The position numbers were made by a program, and so were the translations under genes. DNA of 64,000 nucleotides from Paralichthys olivaceus. Taxonomy: Eukaryota; Chordata; Actinopteri; Pleuronectiformes; Paralichthyidae. Of this stretch, positions 1-11,183 are shown piece after piece (the first letter of the stretch is position 1; each line of letters begins with the position of its first letter). The DNA is taken from the NCBI RefSeq assembly GCF_024713975.1, contig NC_091107.1:14621501-14685500 (forward strand), given 5' to 3'. The notes under the pieces were generated by a model. The model did not search any database, had not been told where the DNA came from, and saw nothing but the letters and a program-made list of their open reading frames with translations.

Positions 1-1103
1 CAGGCTGTACTGTCTTCTGTACACTGTGTTTTACTAGGTCGTTATTTAGAAGCTCTGCAGGACACACAACTTATTTAGGGTGCCTTACATGTTTACTGCG
101 TCTGCACTGCATACTAAACATTGCTATGCAGACGCAGTAAATATGTGAAGAATGTTGTGAGGGTAAAAAAGACCAGGGGTAAAGTAAAGGGCATTTCCAC
201 AGATTTTGATTAAATCGTTCCAATGTACCTCATTCTCAGTTAAATATCTGAACATTAGGTCTCATTATATCAAGTAGTAATGACCGGTTTTCAAAACTAA
301 CATGGAAATCAATGACAGTGAAGACAGCCACAGGTAAACAAGGCTGCACAGCTAGCTGTCACTTTAAACTTAAGCTTTATGTACCAGAGTGGGAAACACA
401 ATAAACATAAATACATACAAAAACAAAATAAGTTGAAGGTTAATAAGAAAAGATCTTCCACACTGTGTTTCTGTCATGAAGTCCTAATCTCAGATTTAAT
501 CAAATCTGGTAGAATTATTTATATAAGTATTAAAACTTAAATTTCATTCACCTTGGCACACATCTAAAAGGCCCTACTTCCTACATGAGGGGGAAAACTG
601 GGAAAGTGATGACACAATTTAAAATTCCTGTCAATAAAAGACTATATTTACAATGTGATCGTGGTTTCCTACAAAATATATGTTGACCCCCTTTGTATGA
701 TGTCATATTTGTGTGTGTACGTGTGTGTGAGTGAGTATTGTATTTAAAAAGGCAGTTCACCTTAATGAGTAAAAAAGTATAAATTCTTAATTGTATCATG
801 CAGAAACTGGCTTTGTCCCACCATCCTGATAGAATGAAACTGAATGGAAATCTGTGATAATGTTTCTTAATAGAGACAATGTCCCTGATAATAAGGGATC
901 CACGGATGTAACATTTCATATAATATAATATTTAAGTTTATTAAAGTTAAATATTACCTAACATAAAAGTTTAGGGTAAAGTGGGTCATGTGTGTGGCTG
1001 TTTTAGTTTTGCTTCGGTTGGATGCATTTAGATTGACAGGTATGATAAGATCATAGATTAAATTCTAGGTAGCTGAAGATCAGGTTTTTCTTCATTCCTA
1101 TAG
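1..1103. other. AT-rich non-coding stretch
   Basis: I see no supported exon, RNA gene or recognisable transposon here. The reading frames are short and contain low-complexity sequence such as the GT-rich patch at about 709-736. It may be upstream sequence of the ZNF185-like gene or an intron of a gene starting outside the window. Confidence 0.4.
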
Positions 1104-1238
1104 GAAGAGCATCTTTGTGAAAGGACTGTTTTTCTTTGGAGCTAAATGAAACAAGATGCAAATGTTTCTCATGAAATACTTGAAGCTGAGGAGCGGCAGG
1201 GTCTCATCTACATCCCTGTAGAAGTGTGCAAATCTCAG
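1104..1238 (+). other. Possible short first coding exon, unassigned
   Basis: A pyrimidine-rich stretch ending in AG at about 1103 is followed by an ATG at 1146. From there 31 codons stay open to a good donor (CAG|gtcagt) at 1238/1239. The peptide begins MKQDANVSHEILEAEERQG. A TAA lies immediately before the ATG, so this would be a first coding exon. I found no downstream partner exon: joining to the ZNF185-like exon at 2288 meets a stop after a few codons. I do not recognise the peptide. It could be a coding exon of an unmodelled transcript or chance. Confidence 0.22.
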
Positions 1239-1384
1239 GTCAGTGGAATAGATAAAGAATACCTGTAAATACTAACTAATACTTTGAATTGTGCTGTTGT
1301 CACACATTCGAAAAGCAGAAAGAATAATTTAATATTAAATTAAAAATATTTATGTCTTTCATTGAGTTCTAACGAACAAGCTGC

Positions 1385-1640
1385 TGTGAGGGGCTTCCTG
1401 TCAAACAGCTATCGAACACATCAGTTCGCAAAAATGTAGCATGAACTACAAGTTAAATGGCACCTGTCAAACCATCCCTCCCGCCCACTTGACCAGCCTG
1501 CATCTCAGACTGGATGGTGCAGCGGGACGGGTGGAATCTAACATGACAGGGGGAGGGGGCTCGGGTTCAAATGTCTCGTACCTGCGATCTGGAGATCAGC
1601 GCAGGCCTGACATCACTCGGCGTTGACACTGATGACTTAA
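1385..1640 (+). other. Possible non-coding leader exon of the ZNF185-like gene
   Basis: This segment is more GC-rich than its flanks and ends in a good donor (acttaacag|gtgaga) at 1640/1641. The next acceptor downstream, at 2286-2287, opens the exon carrying the ZNF185-like start codon. A 5' untranslated exon is therefore plausible. The start point is a guess; no TATA box or other positioned promoter motif was seen. Confidence 0.25.
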
Positions 1641-2287
1641 CAGGTGAGAACAGAAATATGGTGCATGAGTGGACTTGACATTGTTTCTGATTTCATTGAC
1701 TCTGCAGGGCAAGGGCTCATTACAGAGTCAGAAATGCTTTAATTTTCTATGCATAATGAATTTGACCTGGTTAATTGTCGCTGGCACGTCTCCAGAGAGA
1801 CTCATCAGAAGTGATTACAGCACTAAGAGCAGGGTAAAATGTTAACAGGAGCTCAAGGAGAGTAAAGATGCACAGTGTGCAATGTTGTAAACACATTGAG
1901 GATTCACAACATTCAGAGTGAAGGGAACATGCAATCATTGTTTTCAACTGGATGATACTATTCTGAACAGTTTTTATTGTAATGTTAAATGTGGTAAACG
2001 CTGTGCTCACACTGAAACTGTGCCCACACTGAAACTGTGCCCAGAGGAGTTGTTGACAGATCATGAAAACCTTTTGTCGATGTCACTTTTATGTTCTGAG
2101 TGAGTTGTTGATGCAGTTTTACTGGTTTTGAATGAGATGTGTGGTCACTGGAAAAGTCACTGGTGAAACTATGGAGAAAGAAACTGCAGAATTATTGTAT
2201 TGCTCTGCATACAAGAACTACAATTCTAATTGTATTGATGTTTAAAAAACGCCTATGATAACTTTGTCTTTTACATAATTTCATCAG

Positions 2288-5200
2288 GTTGAACATCTGA
2301 GAAAATATTAGCATCATGTCGCAATGTAAGTTACACTCAAATTCAATATTTCATCCTTTAATGAGATGAAACTGTTGTGTGAGCATCATTAGTGTCCACA
2401 GATATCCTGACGTGTGTGGGTGTGTTGTAGATGTTGACAGAAACCAGGTGTTAAACACCACCAAGGTGCGAACATCGCTGAAGAACGATGGCTGCTGGAT
2501 CCAAAGATCTGAAAAGAAAAAAGAAGAGCAAGACGAAGCCCAGTAACCTTTAAAACAGATATTAAAGCCTTTGTGTTTTTTCTGATGTGCTGTGGTGCAG
2601 TAAGGCATCGCTTCTACTGCATCTTCAGGAAACACAGAGTCCCTCTTAGTAGTTTTACTCCATGAACGCATATTTTTTTAATTAATTATTTCTGCTTCCT
2701 CTGTCTTGCAGGACGGACCTCGGTGAGGAGACCGGACCCACTGAGGTCAAGCAGAAGTCATACGTCCTCTCTACAGCCAAGAAATTTGAGTGAGTGCTAA
2801 ATTATGAATATTCAGCTGTGAAGATTATCAGTGTTCTTGACTTATTTAAAATGTACAAAAATGTTAATGAACAAATGGGTTTCAGGAAGAATAAGGGAAG
2901 AACTTATCGAGCTCTTTCAGATACCACAGGTGTAATAGCAGTGGAAAGACATAATTGGTGATGTTTGATTATAGTCTCATCATAATATATATATAAATGT
3001 ATAAATGTAATTAAATAATATTCAGCAAATATAGAAAAATGTGATTTCATGAACAATTTAGATGATTTGGGCTAATATATTTATATAGTAATATTTAAAT
3101 GTCAGACACCAGTGTGACAAATGTTTTGATAAGAGAAACACTGTAGTGGCAGTTCTGCAAGTCAAACTCAAATTGTCCTTAGACCCACTTCTGTCAGTGG
3201 ATGATAACTAAAAAAATGTTCAAGCTTCAGGCACAAATCACCATCTGTGACATTAACATACTGCACATTAATATTAACTGAACTCTGGAGCAGCTCCGCC
3301 GCATCTACAAAGACCGACAGAGTTCTGTAGGCTGACCTGTGCTGCAGCAGGTTGATGAAGCATTGTTGGTTTTATAATACAAACCTCAGGCACACAGTAA
3401 CACCTTGTTGCTTTTAAAAGTTTCCTTCTAGCTAATATCCACTATAAAAAAACAGATTCCCAGTTTGAGCCGTGCAAATATTTTAACAGCCTTAAATCTT
3501 CAATAGTCACGACGAAGATGTGATAAATACTAATTATTGTTTTACTGATTTAAAAAAATAATAACTACAAATGAACTAAGATGTATTCAGTATCATTTAA
3601 ATAGATTATATAGATGTTCTGAAACATTCATAGACTGTACAGTAATAATAATTAATAATACATGTGGTAAAGTTCCCTGTGGAATGACCTGGTTTCCTGC
3701 ATCAAATAGAATCTTTATGTAACATAGTCACAGGTTTACCTATAGATAGACACACTAAGGAATGTCACTCAGTGGAGCGTATACCTCCGCCAAACAGTCC
3801 CTTTAAATTCAATCAAGTTTTCAAAATTTCACACTCACAGATATCAGTGCCCTTACATATGCCTGATTTTAATCACCAGGACCCATGAATTATTCCCAGA
3901 CAAATCTGTGAATATGTGGAATAAAGCCCTATCTTGCAATGTTAAAGAACTCCTGGATCCGACCCCTAATCTGGATCTGCCCCCAAACTTAATGGGTTCT
4001 TCTTTGGCTCATACCCCACCCCTGGGGAAATCTGTTCTGCAGGTGTTGCGTAACACTGCAAAAGACAAACAGCAATGAAAACACACTTTGTCTGCGGAGG
4101 TAGCGACACACTGATCTCTACTGATCATCCTGCTTCGGAGTCATTTTAGCTGGATGCACAATTCTAGGGAGAGTAGCTACAGAACTAAAGTATCTCTATG
4201 TCTAACTGTTGACCAATGAATATCCAAACTCTTTGACATGATTCCATAACCCCCTAAATCAACAAATCTTTTGAGATCTCCTTCCTGCAAATTAACATTC
4301 AAACCAACAAAATGTTCAAATGCTGAGCTTAAATGAGTCATGAGCTCTTACACACACCTCTGATCTGTTTCATTAATCAGATTAATAACTGCTGACTCCT
4401 GGTAACTGTTGTTAATGTCATAAGCCGAGGGGTTCACATTCTTTCCTTCCTGAATGTTTGATGAAGAACAATCCTTTTTGTGTGTCATTAATTAAAACAG
4501 ATTTGTAGTGATGACCAGACATTTATAGATATATGCAGGTGATCCCAAAGGGTTTACTGACTTTTTTCTGCTCACTGTGTTGTTTATAGTTGAACCTATT
4601 GCATTGATATTACATCACCTTCCTTTAACACGTACCTGACACACAAATGCACAACTACAACCCACACTACTGTGAAATATTGAGGGTATGGACACATTTG
4701 TGCTGCAAAATGAAAGAAAAGTCATTTACTCTGGATTTTCTTCTTGAGGTTACACCGTAGACTCCCTTTAACTAAGAGCAAACAAACATTATATATTTGA
4801 ACATACCTTTGTATTCGGACACCCCTCACCAAATTAATTAACTGTTTAGAGTTTCCTCAATAATGTTTAGGTATTTTAGACAGTATACTCAGTTTATAAC
4901 TGTTGTCCAGCAAAAGAATAAAAGATTCACAAGTGAAGTGAGTTAACAGTTTCAAAGACGTGTTATCATTTCTCTTCACAGTGTCAGTGTAAAAAGAAAA
5001 GAAAAACATGTTAACCCCTCTGTCAGTGTGTTAAGTAACAAGTTTTAGAAATGGATCTTATATTTTGCAAAATAAATCTTGCCAGATGTCACTGTGCCTG
5101 GTTTGTTTCATCAAGATCCGTGAATTATTCTCTGGGAAAACAGTAGAATGTCCTTCCTACAATGTTAAATAACTATTTTTGATAATTAATAATTCCTGGA

Positions 5201-8200
5201 TCTACACCAAAATTTAATTGGTTCTTCTCCAAGTTTTGTGGAAATCCTTTTAGTTCTGTGTGTAATCCTGCTTAAAAACCACACCAACCAATTAACAAAC
5301 AGACGGGGGTGAATACATAACCTCCTTGGCCGAGGTAATTAGTGAATACCCACAAAGAGGAAACAGAATTTAATACAGCAGAAACTTGTAGCCTGTAGTT
5401 TTCTTTATTTTTGATTTGAAAATGTTTTGTCTCCTTTAGTTTTATGTTGAGACTCACAAGCTGTGAACCACCGTTGAGCAGCATTCAAACACTATCACTC
5501 AATCACCAAACCTGAACACTACTTTGAAAATATCAACACACTCCATTCTTCTCTGCGAGCTGACAAACAGAGTTCTCTGCAGGAAGCCTCTTTCCTCAGA
5601 GGTACTAATTGGCATATTGACAGTCTTGAGCAGTAATGAGCTACAACGAAGGTCCGGCCGCTGTGAGCTCTCCGACAGTGTGTGCCTGCTGCGCTGATGT
5701 GGCAAAGGAAGGGTCAGCTGCTTGGCCCATGCTGTGTGGTGGCATTAAATGACCCTCAGTGACAACAAAGTGGTTCAGCGGGTAGATACCACATTTGCTA
5801 AAGCCTTCCTTGACAATCCTGGAACCCTCCTCTTCCTTCGCTAGCTGATACGTCCCTTTAAATACGCCTGAGAACTCCTTCTTGCTTATTGCAAAGTGAG
5901 TGTCAGTGGCACAGCCTTCCCCTAGGAGTGCTGCAAAACGCTGCCTCAGTAGCACAAAGAGTCCTGCGTTGAGCGGCTGCAGGATGTGAGAGCAATGAGA
6001 CGGAAGGCACAGCAGGACGACGTCCTCCTTGCGAGCGGCCTCCACAACCTCAAGGTTCACCGGTGACTTGTGGCCGTCAAAAATCAGCAGCAGTGGACGC
6101 TCCTTTGGTGCGTGCAGAAGAAAATGTTTGAGGAACCATTTCTTAAAGAGGTCCGAGGTGACACACCCTGAGCCTGACCACCCGTAGAGGGCGTTTGGGG
6201 GCCCTTGTGTCTTGTAACACACTCCCCCTGGATAGGCCTTTGAGTAGATAATAAATGGGGGAATGTCCTCTCCAGCAGCGCTAAAGCAAGCCAGGACAGA
6301 GATGTGGTCCCTCAGACCCATCACTGGCCTGCAGCCTAAACTGGCAGGTTTGGGGACGAGCACCCTCTTCCTGCCCAATTGAAAGCCCGTCTCGCTGCAG
6401 TTGAAGATTTGGTGAGGCTTGTCTTGGAGCCCATGAGCGTCTATGACGGTGCTCAGCAAATGAAAAAACTGATCCACGGCTTCCTTCCTCACACACACTG
6501 TCCTCCCACGGACAACATTGTCCGCTGGCTGAATGGCGATATTCTTTTCCTGCCGTTTTCTAAAATTGAGCCACCAGGTCTGGCCCAGTTTGGAAAACGC
6601 CACCCTCCGATGCTGCCGCTTGTAAATGGACGAGGCGAAGGACACCAGCTGCTGCTTGGTGAGTGGGAATCCATGCTTGGACATGTACAAGGAGAACTCC
6701 ACTAGCAGCTCCTCGTCAGCAGATGTTATGAGCTGAGCTGGTCCGCTGCGGCTCCCCGGTGTCACCCGTCCACTGACTCTGTCCCCCAGTGACGATTTGG
6801 GGACTCCAAACTCCTTGGCAGCCTGTCTCACTGTGCACCTCCCTGACTTCACCTCGATCAGTGCACGCTCCATGGCCTCCTCCGTCCATTTCTTCTTCTT
6901 CCTTCCAATTTTATCAAGATGGTTTCTTGATGGCATTTCTTCTAGAAGGGAACAGGAAATACAGGCATGAATTAAATCAACATGATACTAACAAATGATC
7001 CAAAACATATATTCCTAAGATAAAAAAAACAGACATAAACAATAACAAACTTTGCACATGATAAACTGATTCTCACAGTTTTGACCTCATCCGGCCCCTG
7101 TCAGGATCTCCTGCATCCAGTATCATTTGGCTGGAGTTGGCATCTGATTTAGTGGCTCAAAGGGAGTTTAAATAAAACTTAAATATTTCTATTTACCTCC
7201 ATCAAGGTTTGTCTGTCCGACAGTTAGCTGTATTAAACAAAAACTACAGGACGCAGTATTACCACACAGCTGGGTGAAGGGATCTTTTCTTTATCTTTGC
7301 ATTTTGTCACATTATCGTTGATGTCTCAAAAAATAGCTGATGGATTTTGAATTTACAAACAATCAGGCATGTTTTGGGACAGGTATTTATGAGGGTTTGC
7401 AATTTGGTGCAGATCCAAATGAAAATCCAGATCTAGTAAATTGAATATAGTTTCATATGTAGACTGTTTAAAGCGATGTTGATCATGTTCGGAAACTCAA
7501 GAAGCTAATCTGACTCACTGAGCGTGAAGGAGGCTGCTGGGGATTTCGCTATGAGAGCACACAGCTCGTGTGTTTGCTCCAGACCAGGCTGAGCGGGACT
7601 TACTTGTTCTTGGGGAATCGTCCTGTTAACTTTTCATGGGGAAAAGAAAACCACTGGTCCGGTGTTGGTTGTTGTCACACCGAGCTGCTGCTGCTCACAA
7701 ACATTACTGAGGTTTCTAAATGAACTCACGTGTACAGACATGAACTACACTGAGGTGTGTGTTCCACAGCCGCTGTCACGCGTCTTTAACAGACTGAAAA
7801 CACGCGGCTCCACTTCGCTCTCACCATGTTTTGCTGCCGAGCTGGAAGACAGGATATAGCGGAACACTGCCGGAAGAGTAGAGACGCTGTCTTCAGAATA
7901 AAAGTACCGTTCTTCCTGTTACCAAAATAAGTGTCAAACTCATATTAATAATTATATTTAAATACATTTAAATAATATTATTCTTTCCTTCCTTCCCTTT
8001 GTCATTTCTTTCTTTCCTCCTTCCTGCCATTCTTCCTCCCTCCCTCTGCCCCTTCCCTCCTTCCTTTTAGTGCAGTCTCCATTATAAAGTTTTTAGATGA
8101 GCGGATGTCAAGACATAAAAAAAGAGAACCGTGTGTTCCAATTTATTCATGAGCGCTATGGGCAGTGAAATTGTTGTATTATTTATTCTTTTCCTTCAGA

Positions 8201-11183
8201 TTCACATTTTCATCCTAGTATGACCTCATCCGTGTGTCCTTGGCGATACCTACATCAACAGCGGATCTGTGGAAGTTCACTCAAATATATAAATTGACCA
8301 GTGTACAGCTGCTCCATCTCGAACTTGTAGTCAATACTAAATAATAAATAAATCTTGTTCATAACCTAAAGGCAGTGCGGATCAACACGTGCACACATTC
8401 TGTACATGGACCCACATTAGGCAGAGTTGTAAAACTGAGGAACATTGTAATTATTACATAATTGTAATTATTACAATCATTGCTTCCCAATAAGTTCAGT
8501 TCATGTGGACATATACAATAAGTTATAAGTTATCTTTTGTTGTATATACTGTATTATTGTCTATACTATATTTTTTACATATTGTTATTTATTTTATTTC
8601 TATTTATTTGAATTATCTTGATAGCACAAACATCCAGTAGCAGGTGTTGTTGTTTACTAGTAGTACTGCAGCAGATGAGAAGCACAAAGTGGGACTCTGA
8701 GTCGACTCATGCGTAACTGGAACACATTCCTTGTTCAAAGAAATTGCTCCATCCCCTCACGTCAGCGCAAAGTGTTTGGTGTTACATCACTTTATATTGT
8801 GCTTCAGTACCAAGTCTGACATCATTTGTGTTGCCATTTAAGATGTTTTAGTTTTGTATCATCAATCAAAGTGGCTGGTGTTTTTCCTTTCAACTGCTTG
8901 CATGTGGGAATATAGAGTTTGAACTAATCCCCTAATTCCAGTCATCCTATTTAAAAAGCTCTCACTTATAAAGAAGATAAAACACAATCATATAATCTGA
9001 AACTGTTAAGTTACTTGTACCAGTAAGATTGTAAATTTACTCTATTCTGTGTACAAACCTTGTAAGATGTATAATTTAAGTTGAAACTTCACCTAATGTG
9101 CAATCTTAAGTGTAAGAAATACTAAGTTGATTAAAACAGTGGTGTTGATGTTTGCTTGTGGCATTCATTAGCAAGATGTAATTTACCACTGTTTTGAATT
9201 TGTTATAAGGTAAAAATACCAAGGTTCTTTTCAAGGAGTGTTTCCTATTTTTACCCTGCAGATCAGTGAATGCTCCTGTGAGTCCTCCTCCCAAACAGAC
9301 AACTGAAGGGTATGTACTGTAGGTGCTGAATTTTAATTAAAACTTAACTGTGCAAAATATAACTACACACTTCTCTTCTCTGCACCCACTTGCATTATTA
9401 ATCTCTGTTAAGCCTGAACTTTTTAACCGAATATCAAATACTAATGCAAGATTTATTTGTGTTATGAGTATATTGTTTTTTCTTCTCCTTTGCCTTAGTG
9501 AATCAGCTACTCTGACAAACGGTGAAGTCATTCTTCCCCAAGATGATGATCAGCCTGGGGGCTCAACAGTGGAGACCATAAATGATACAAAGTGGGTATA
9601 TGAAGCAAGTATGAAATTTAAAGATGCTGTGTAGGTTTTTTTGCATGTCTTTTAATGAGCTTCGTCCCTGTTACAGGCCCCAAGCACCCACAGAAGAACT
9701 CATCCAAAATGGTGAAGCAAAACCAGAAAACCCTGTTGCCGATGCAGCTGAAGAAAACAAGGAAGGACTTGCTGATGCACCAGTTGACCAATCAAATGTG
9801 GAAGACAAAGACAGCGCAGCTGAAATCTCTGCAGATATTCATGTCCAAAATGAAGGACCGACATTCTGTTCAGCAAAGGAAAATCCAGAGGCAGCAGCTC
9901 CTGCAGAGCCGGCTGAGCAACCAGTGGTAACAGCCGAAAGTGAAGGGGAACATGCTGATACAACAGCTGAGCAATCAAACCCAGGAGATCCAACCCAGCC
10001 CAAGGTCTCTGCAGATGCACGCGTGGAAGATCCTGTTGCAGAAACCTCAGATGTGGCTGGAACAGGAGAGAAGGAAGACCAACCTCACAGTGTGGAACCA
10101 ATCCCAGATTTACTGTTCGAATCTTTAGCCAAATCATTAAGTCTTCATCCTGTATCAGACTCGCTGAAGCAGTCTGCTGCCAACACCACAGTCGAGTCTG
10201 AAGAGTCTAACGTCAAAGCTGCAGCTCCAGCAGAAGCAGGTGTAAAGAGCAGTGCTGTAGAGATGCCCGAGAGTGAGGTCCAGACTGTTGATGACACTGC
10301 ACCTGAGAACACAGCAGATCCTGTGCACGTGGAGTTGGACATCACTGACGCTGTTGAACCTGTAGCTGCCCCGGAAGGTGGAGCAGTTCAGAGTGTGTTA
10401 TCTGACGGAGGCATTGAACTGACTGATGCATTGGATGTGGAGCCGCCCACAACTGAAGCTGCTCCTGAACCTGAACCTGAACCTGAACCTGTGGATGATC
10501 CAGAGCAAACTCACTCAGAGGAGGCAACACAGAACCAGTCTGATGATACCAATACGTGAGTGAACATCACAGTCATACAATTTTCATATGTTTATACTTG
10601 AAATGCATCTCATTGATTGCTGATTGCTTTTTTTTTTTATAGCACTGAAACGTTTCAAAAGCCCAGAGAGGAGCAGCAATCTAAGAACACTCTTAAAGTG
10701 ACCAGGTAATGTCTCACTTTAAAAACCATGCCCTTATGGAATTTCAAAATGAGCCCTTGAAGTCAATTTTATGGTAGATTTGAAGGGAGGTTAATTTTCT
10801 CACTTTCTCTCTACTTCAGTGATGGCAAAGCTATTTGTTCATTCTGTGACCAAATTATTGATGGAAGGATCAAGATCTCATTCAGCGAACCTCTGCTGAC
10901 CTGCCATGCTGAGTGTCTAAAGGTGTGGTGAAACATATATACATGTGTGTGTTTGTGTTGTAACATGCTCTTGTCATTGTATGATGTTGCTCCTGACCAT
11001 CTTTTGCAGTGTGTGTGTGTATTTACTGACATGCTCTTCTCATTACATCATGTTGACGTTGACCATCTCTTGTTGCAGTGTGGTGTGTGTGCTAAGGGCC
11101 TGGGAGAGTTGCTGATCCCCATGTTTCTGCGTGACCAGTTGATCCAGTGTGATGGCTGCTTCCTCTCGAGGCGTGAAGCCTGA
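2288..11183 (+). CDS. znf185: ZNF185-like actin-associated LIM-domain protein (9 coding exons, 496 aa)
   Basis: Exons: 2288-2325 (ATG at 2316), 2431-2542, 2712-2789, 9262-9309, 9499-9591, 9677-10555, 10643-10705, 10820-10922 and 11079-11183 (stop TGA 11181-11183). Coding length is 1491 nt in continuous phase. The N-terminus carries VRTSLKNDGCWIQ and KSYVLSTAKKFE, closely resembling the ZNF185 N-terminal motifs VRTTLKGDKSWI and SYVLSAAKK. The 879-nt central exon encodes a long, acidic, Ala/Glu/Pro-rich, probably disordered segment with an EPEPEPEPEP run. The C-terminus (about residues 434-491) is one complete LIM domain: CSFC, then HAEC, CGVC and a final CDGC zinc-ligand set. ZNF185 family proteins bind F-actin and act in cytoskeleton and epithelial differentiation; sciellin is the closest alternative but its repeat array is absent. 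The sixth to ninth exons sit within 1.5 kb, whereas the third intron is 6.5 kb and contains an antisense transposase-derived gene. Confidence 0.82.
3782..4104 (-). repeat. MITE-like repeat with TACCTCCGCC inverted ends (family A)
   Basis: The segment begins TACCTCCGCC and ends GCGGAGGTA, inverted copies of each other. Internal text (the 'Cctggatccgacccc' and 'cttaatgggttcttc' segments) is the reverse complement of motifs found in plus-oriented copies at 26365, 50845 and 56655. No transposase is encoded. It is a non-autonomous dispersed repeat; I cannot name the superfamily. Confidence 0.6.
5060..5340 (-). repeat. Family A dispersed repeat, degenerate copy
   Basis: The segment carries the reverse-oriented motifs 'atccgtgaattattctctggga', 'cctggatctacacc' and a terminal 'ccttggccgaggta', matching the family at 3782. 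It lies just downstream of the transposase-derived gene. Confidence 0.5.
5404..5409 (-). terminator. Candidate poly(A) signal of the transposase-derived gene
   Basis: TTTATT on the plus strand reads AATAAA on the minus strand about 230 nt downstream of the stop at 5641. Confidence 0.4.
5641..6936 (-). CDS. Pogo/Tigger (DDE_1, CENP-B-like) transposase-derived protein, 431 aa, catalytic triad lost
   Basis: A single intact 432-codon frame runs from ATG at 6936 to TAG at 5641-5643. Residues about 12-58 form a pipsqueak-type helix-turn-helix (KKKKWTEEAMERAL, AAKEFGVPKSSLGDRV). Residues about 70-140 resemble the CENP-B-type second DNA-binding domain. Residues about 175-390 are a DDE_1 endonuclease fold. 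The usual N-x-DETG block reads NCSETG (Ser181 for Asp). LLIFDGHK keeps Asp287. LPSHCSHILQPLNAG has Asn323 where Asp is normal. Two of three metal-binding acids are gone while the frame is undamaged, which points to a host protein keeping DNA binding rather than an active transposase. An acceptor (cccttctag) sits five bases before the ATG and pairs with a GTAAGT donor at 7603, so the gene is spliced. It lies antisense inside an intron of the ZNF185-like gene. Confidence 0.85.
   Translation of the reverse strand: MPSRNHLDKIGRKKKKWTEEAMERALIEVKSGRCTVRQAAKEFGVPKSSLGDRVSGRVTPGSRSGPAQLITSADEELLVEFSLYMSKHGFPLTKQQLVSFASSIYKRQHRRVAFSKLGQTWWLNFRKRQEKNIAIQPADNVVRGRTVCVRKEAVDQFFHLLSTVIDAHGLQDKPHQIFNCSETGFQLGRKRVLVPKPASLGCRPVMGLRDHISVLACFSAAGEDIPPFIIYSKAYPGGVCYKTQGPPNALYGWSGSGCVTSDLFKKWFLKHFLLHAPKERPLLLIFDGHKSPVNLEVVEAARKEDVVLLCLPSHCSHILQPLNAGLFVLLRQRFAALLGEGCATDTHFAISKKEFSGVFKGTYQLAKEEEGSRIVKEGFSKCGIYPLNHFVVTEGHLMPPHSMGQAADPSFATSAQQAHTVGELTAAGPSL
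7195..7450 (+). repeat. Family A dispersed repeat, degenerate copy
   Basis: It starts with 'acctccatcaagg', followed by 'acaaaaactacaggacgcagtat' and 'gcaatttggtgcagatcc', matching the plus-oriented family. It falls inside the short leader intron of the transposase-derived gene. Confidence 0.5.
7604..7870 (-). other. 5' untranslated exon and promoter edge of the transposase-derived gene
   Basis: On the minus strand a strong donor (CAA|GTAAGT, GT at 7603-7602) ends this segment. The matching acceptor is at 6943-6942, giving a 662-nt intron before the coding exon. The segment is GC-richer than its surroundings. An ETS-type CCGGAAG lies at 7870-7876, and no TATA box is evident, as in TATA-less promoters of broadly expressed genes. 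The exact transcription start is inferred. Confidence 0.45.
7974..8066 (+). repeat. Pyrimidine-rich (TTCC)n-like tract
   Basis: Imperfect runs of ttcc, tttc and ccct without coding potential lie within the ZNF185-like large intron. Confidence 0.7.

Noticed and set aside
9700-10137. 145-codon open frame on the minus strand
   Set aside because: It is the antisense shadow of the ZNF185-like 879-nt exon, whose plus-strand frame fits splice phase and the LIM-containing product.
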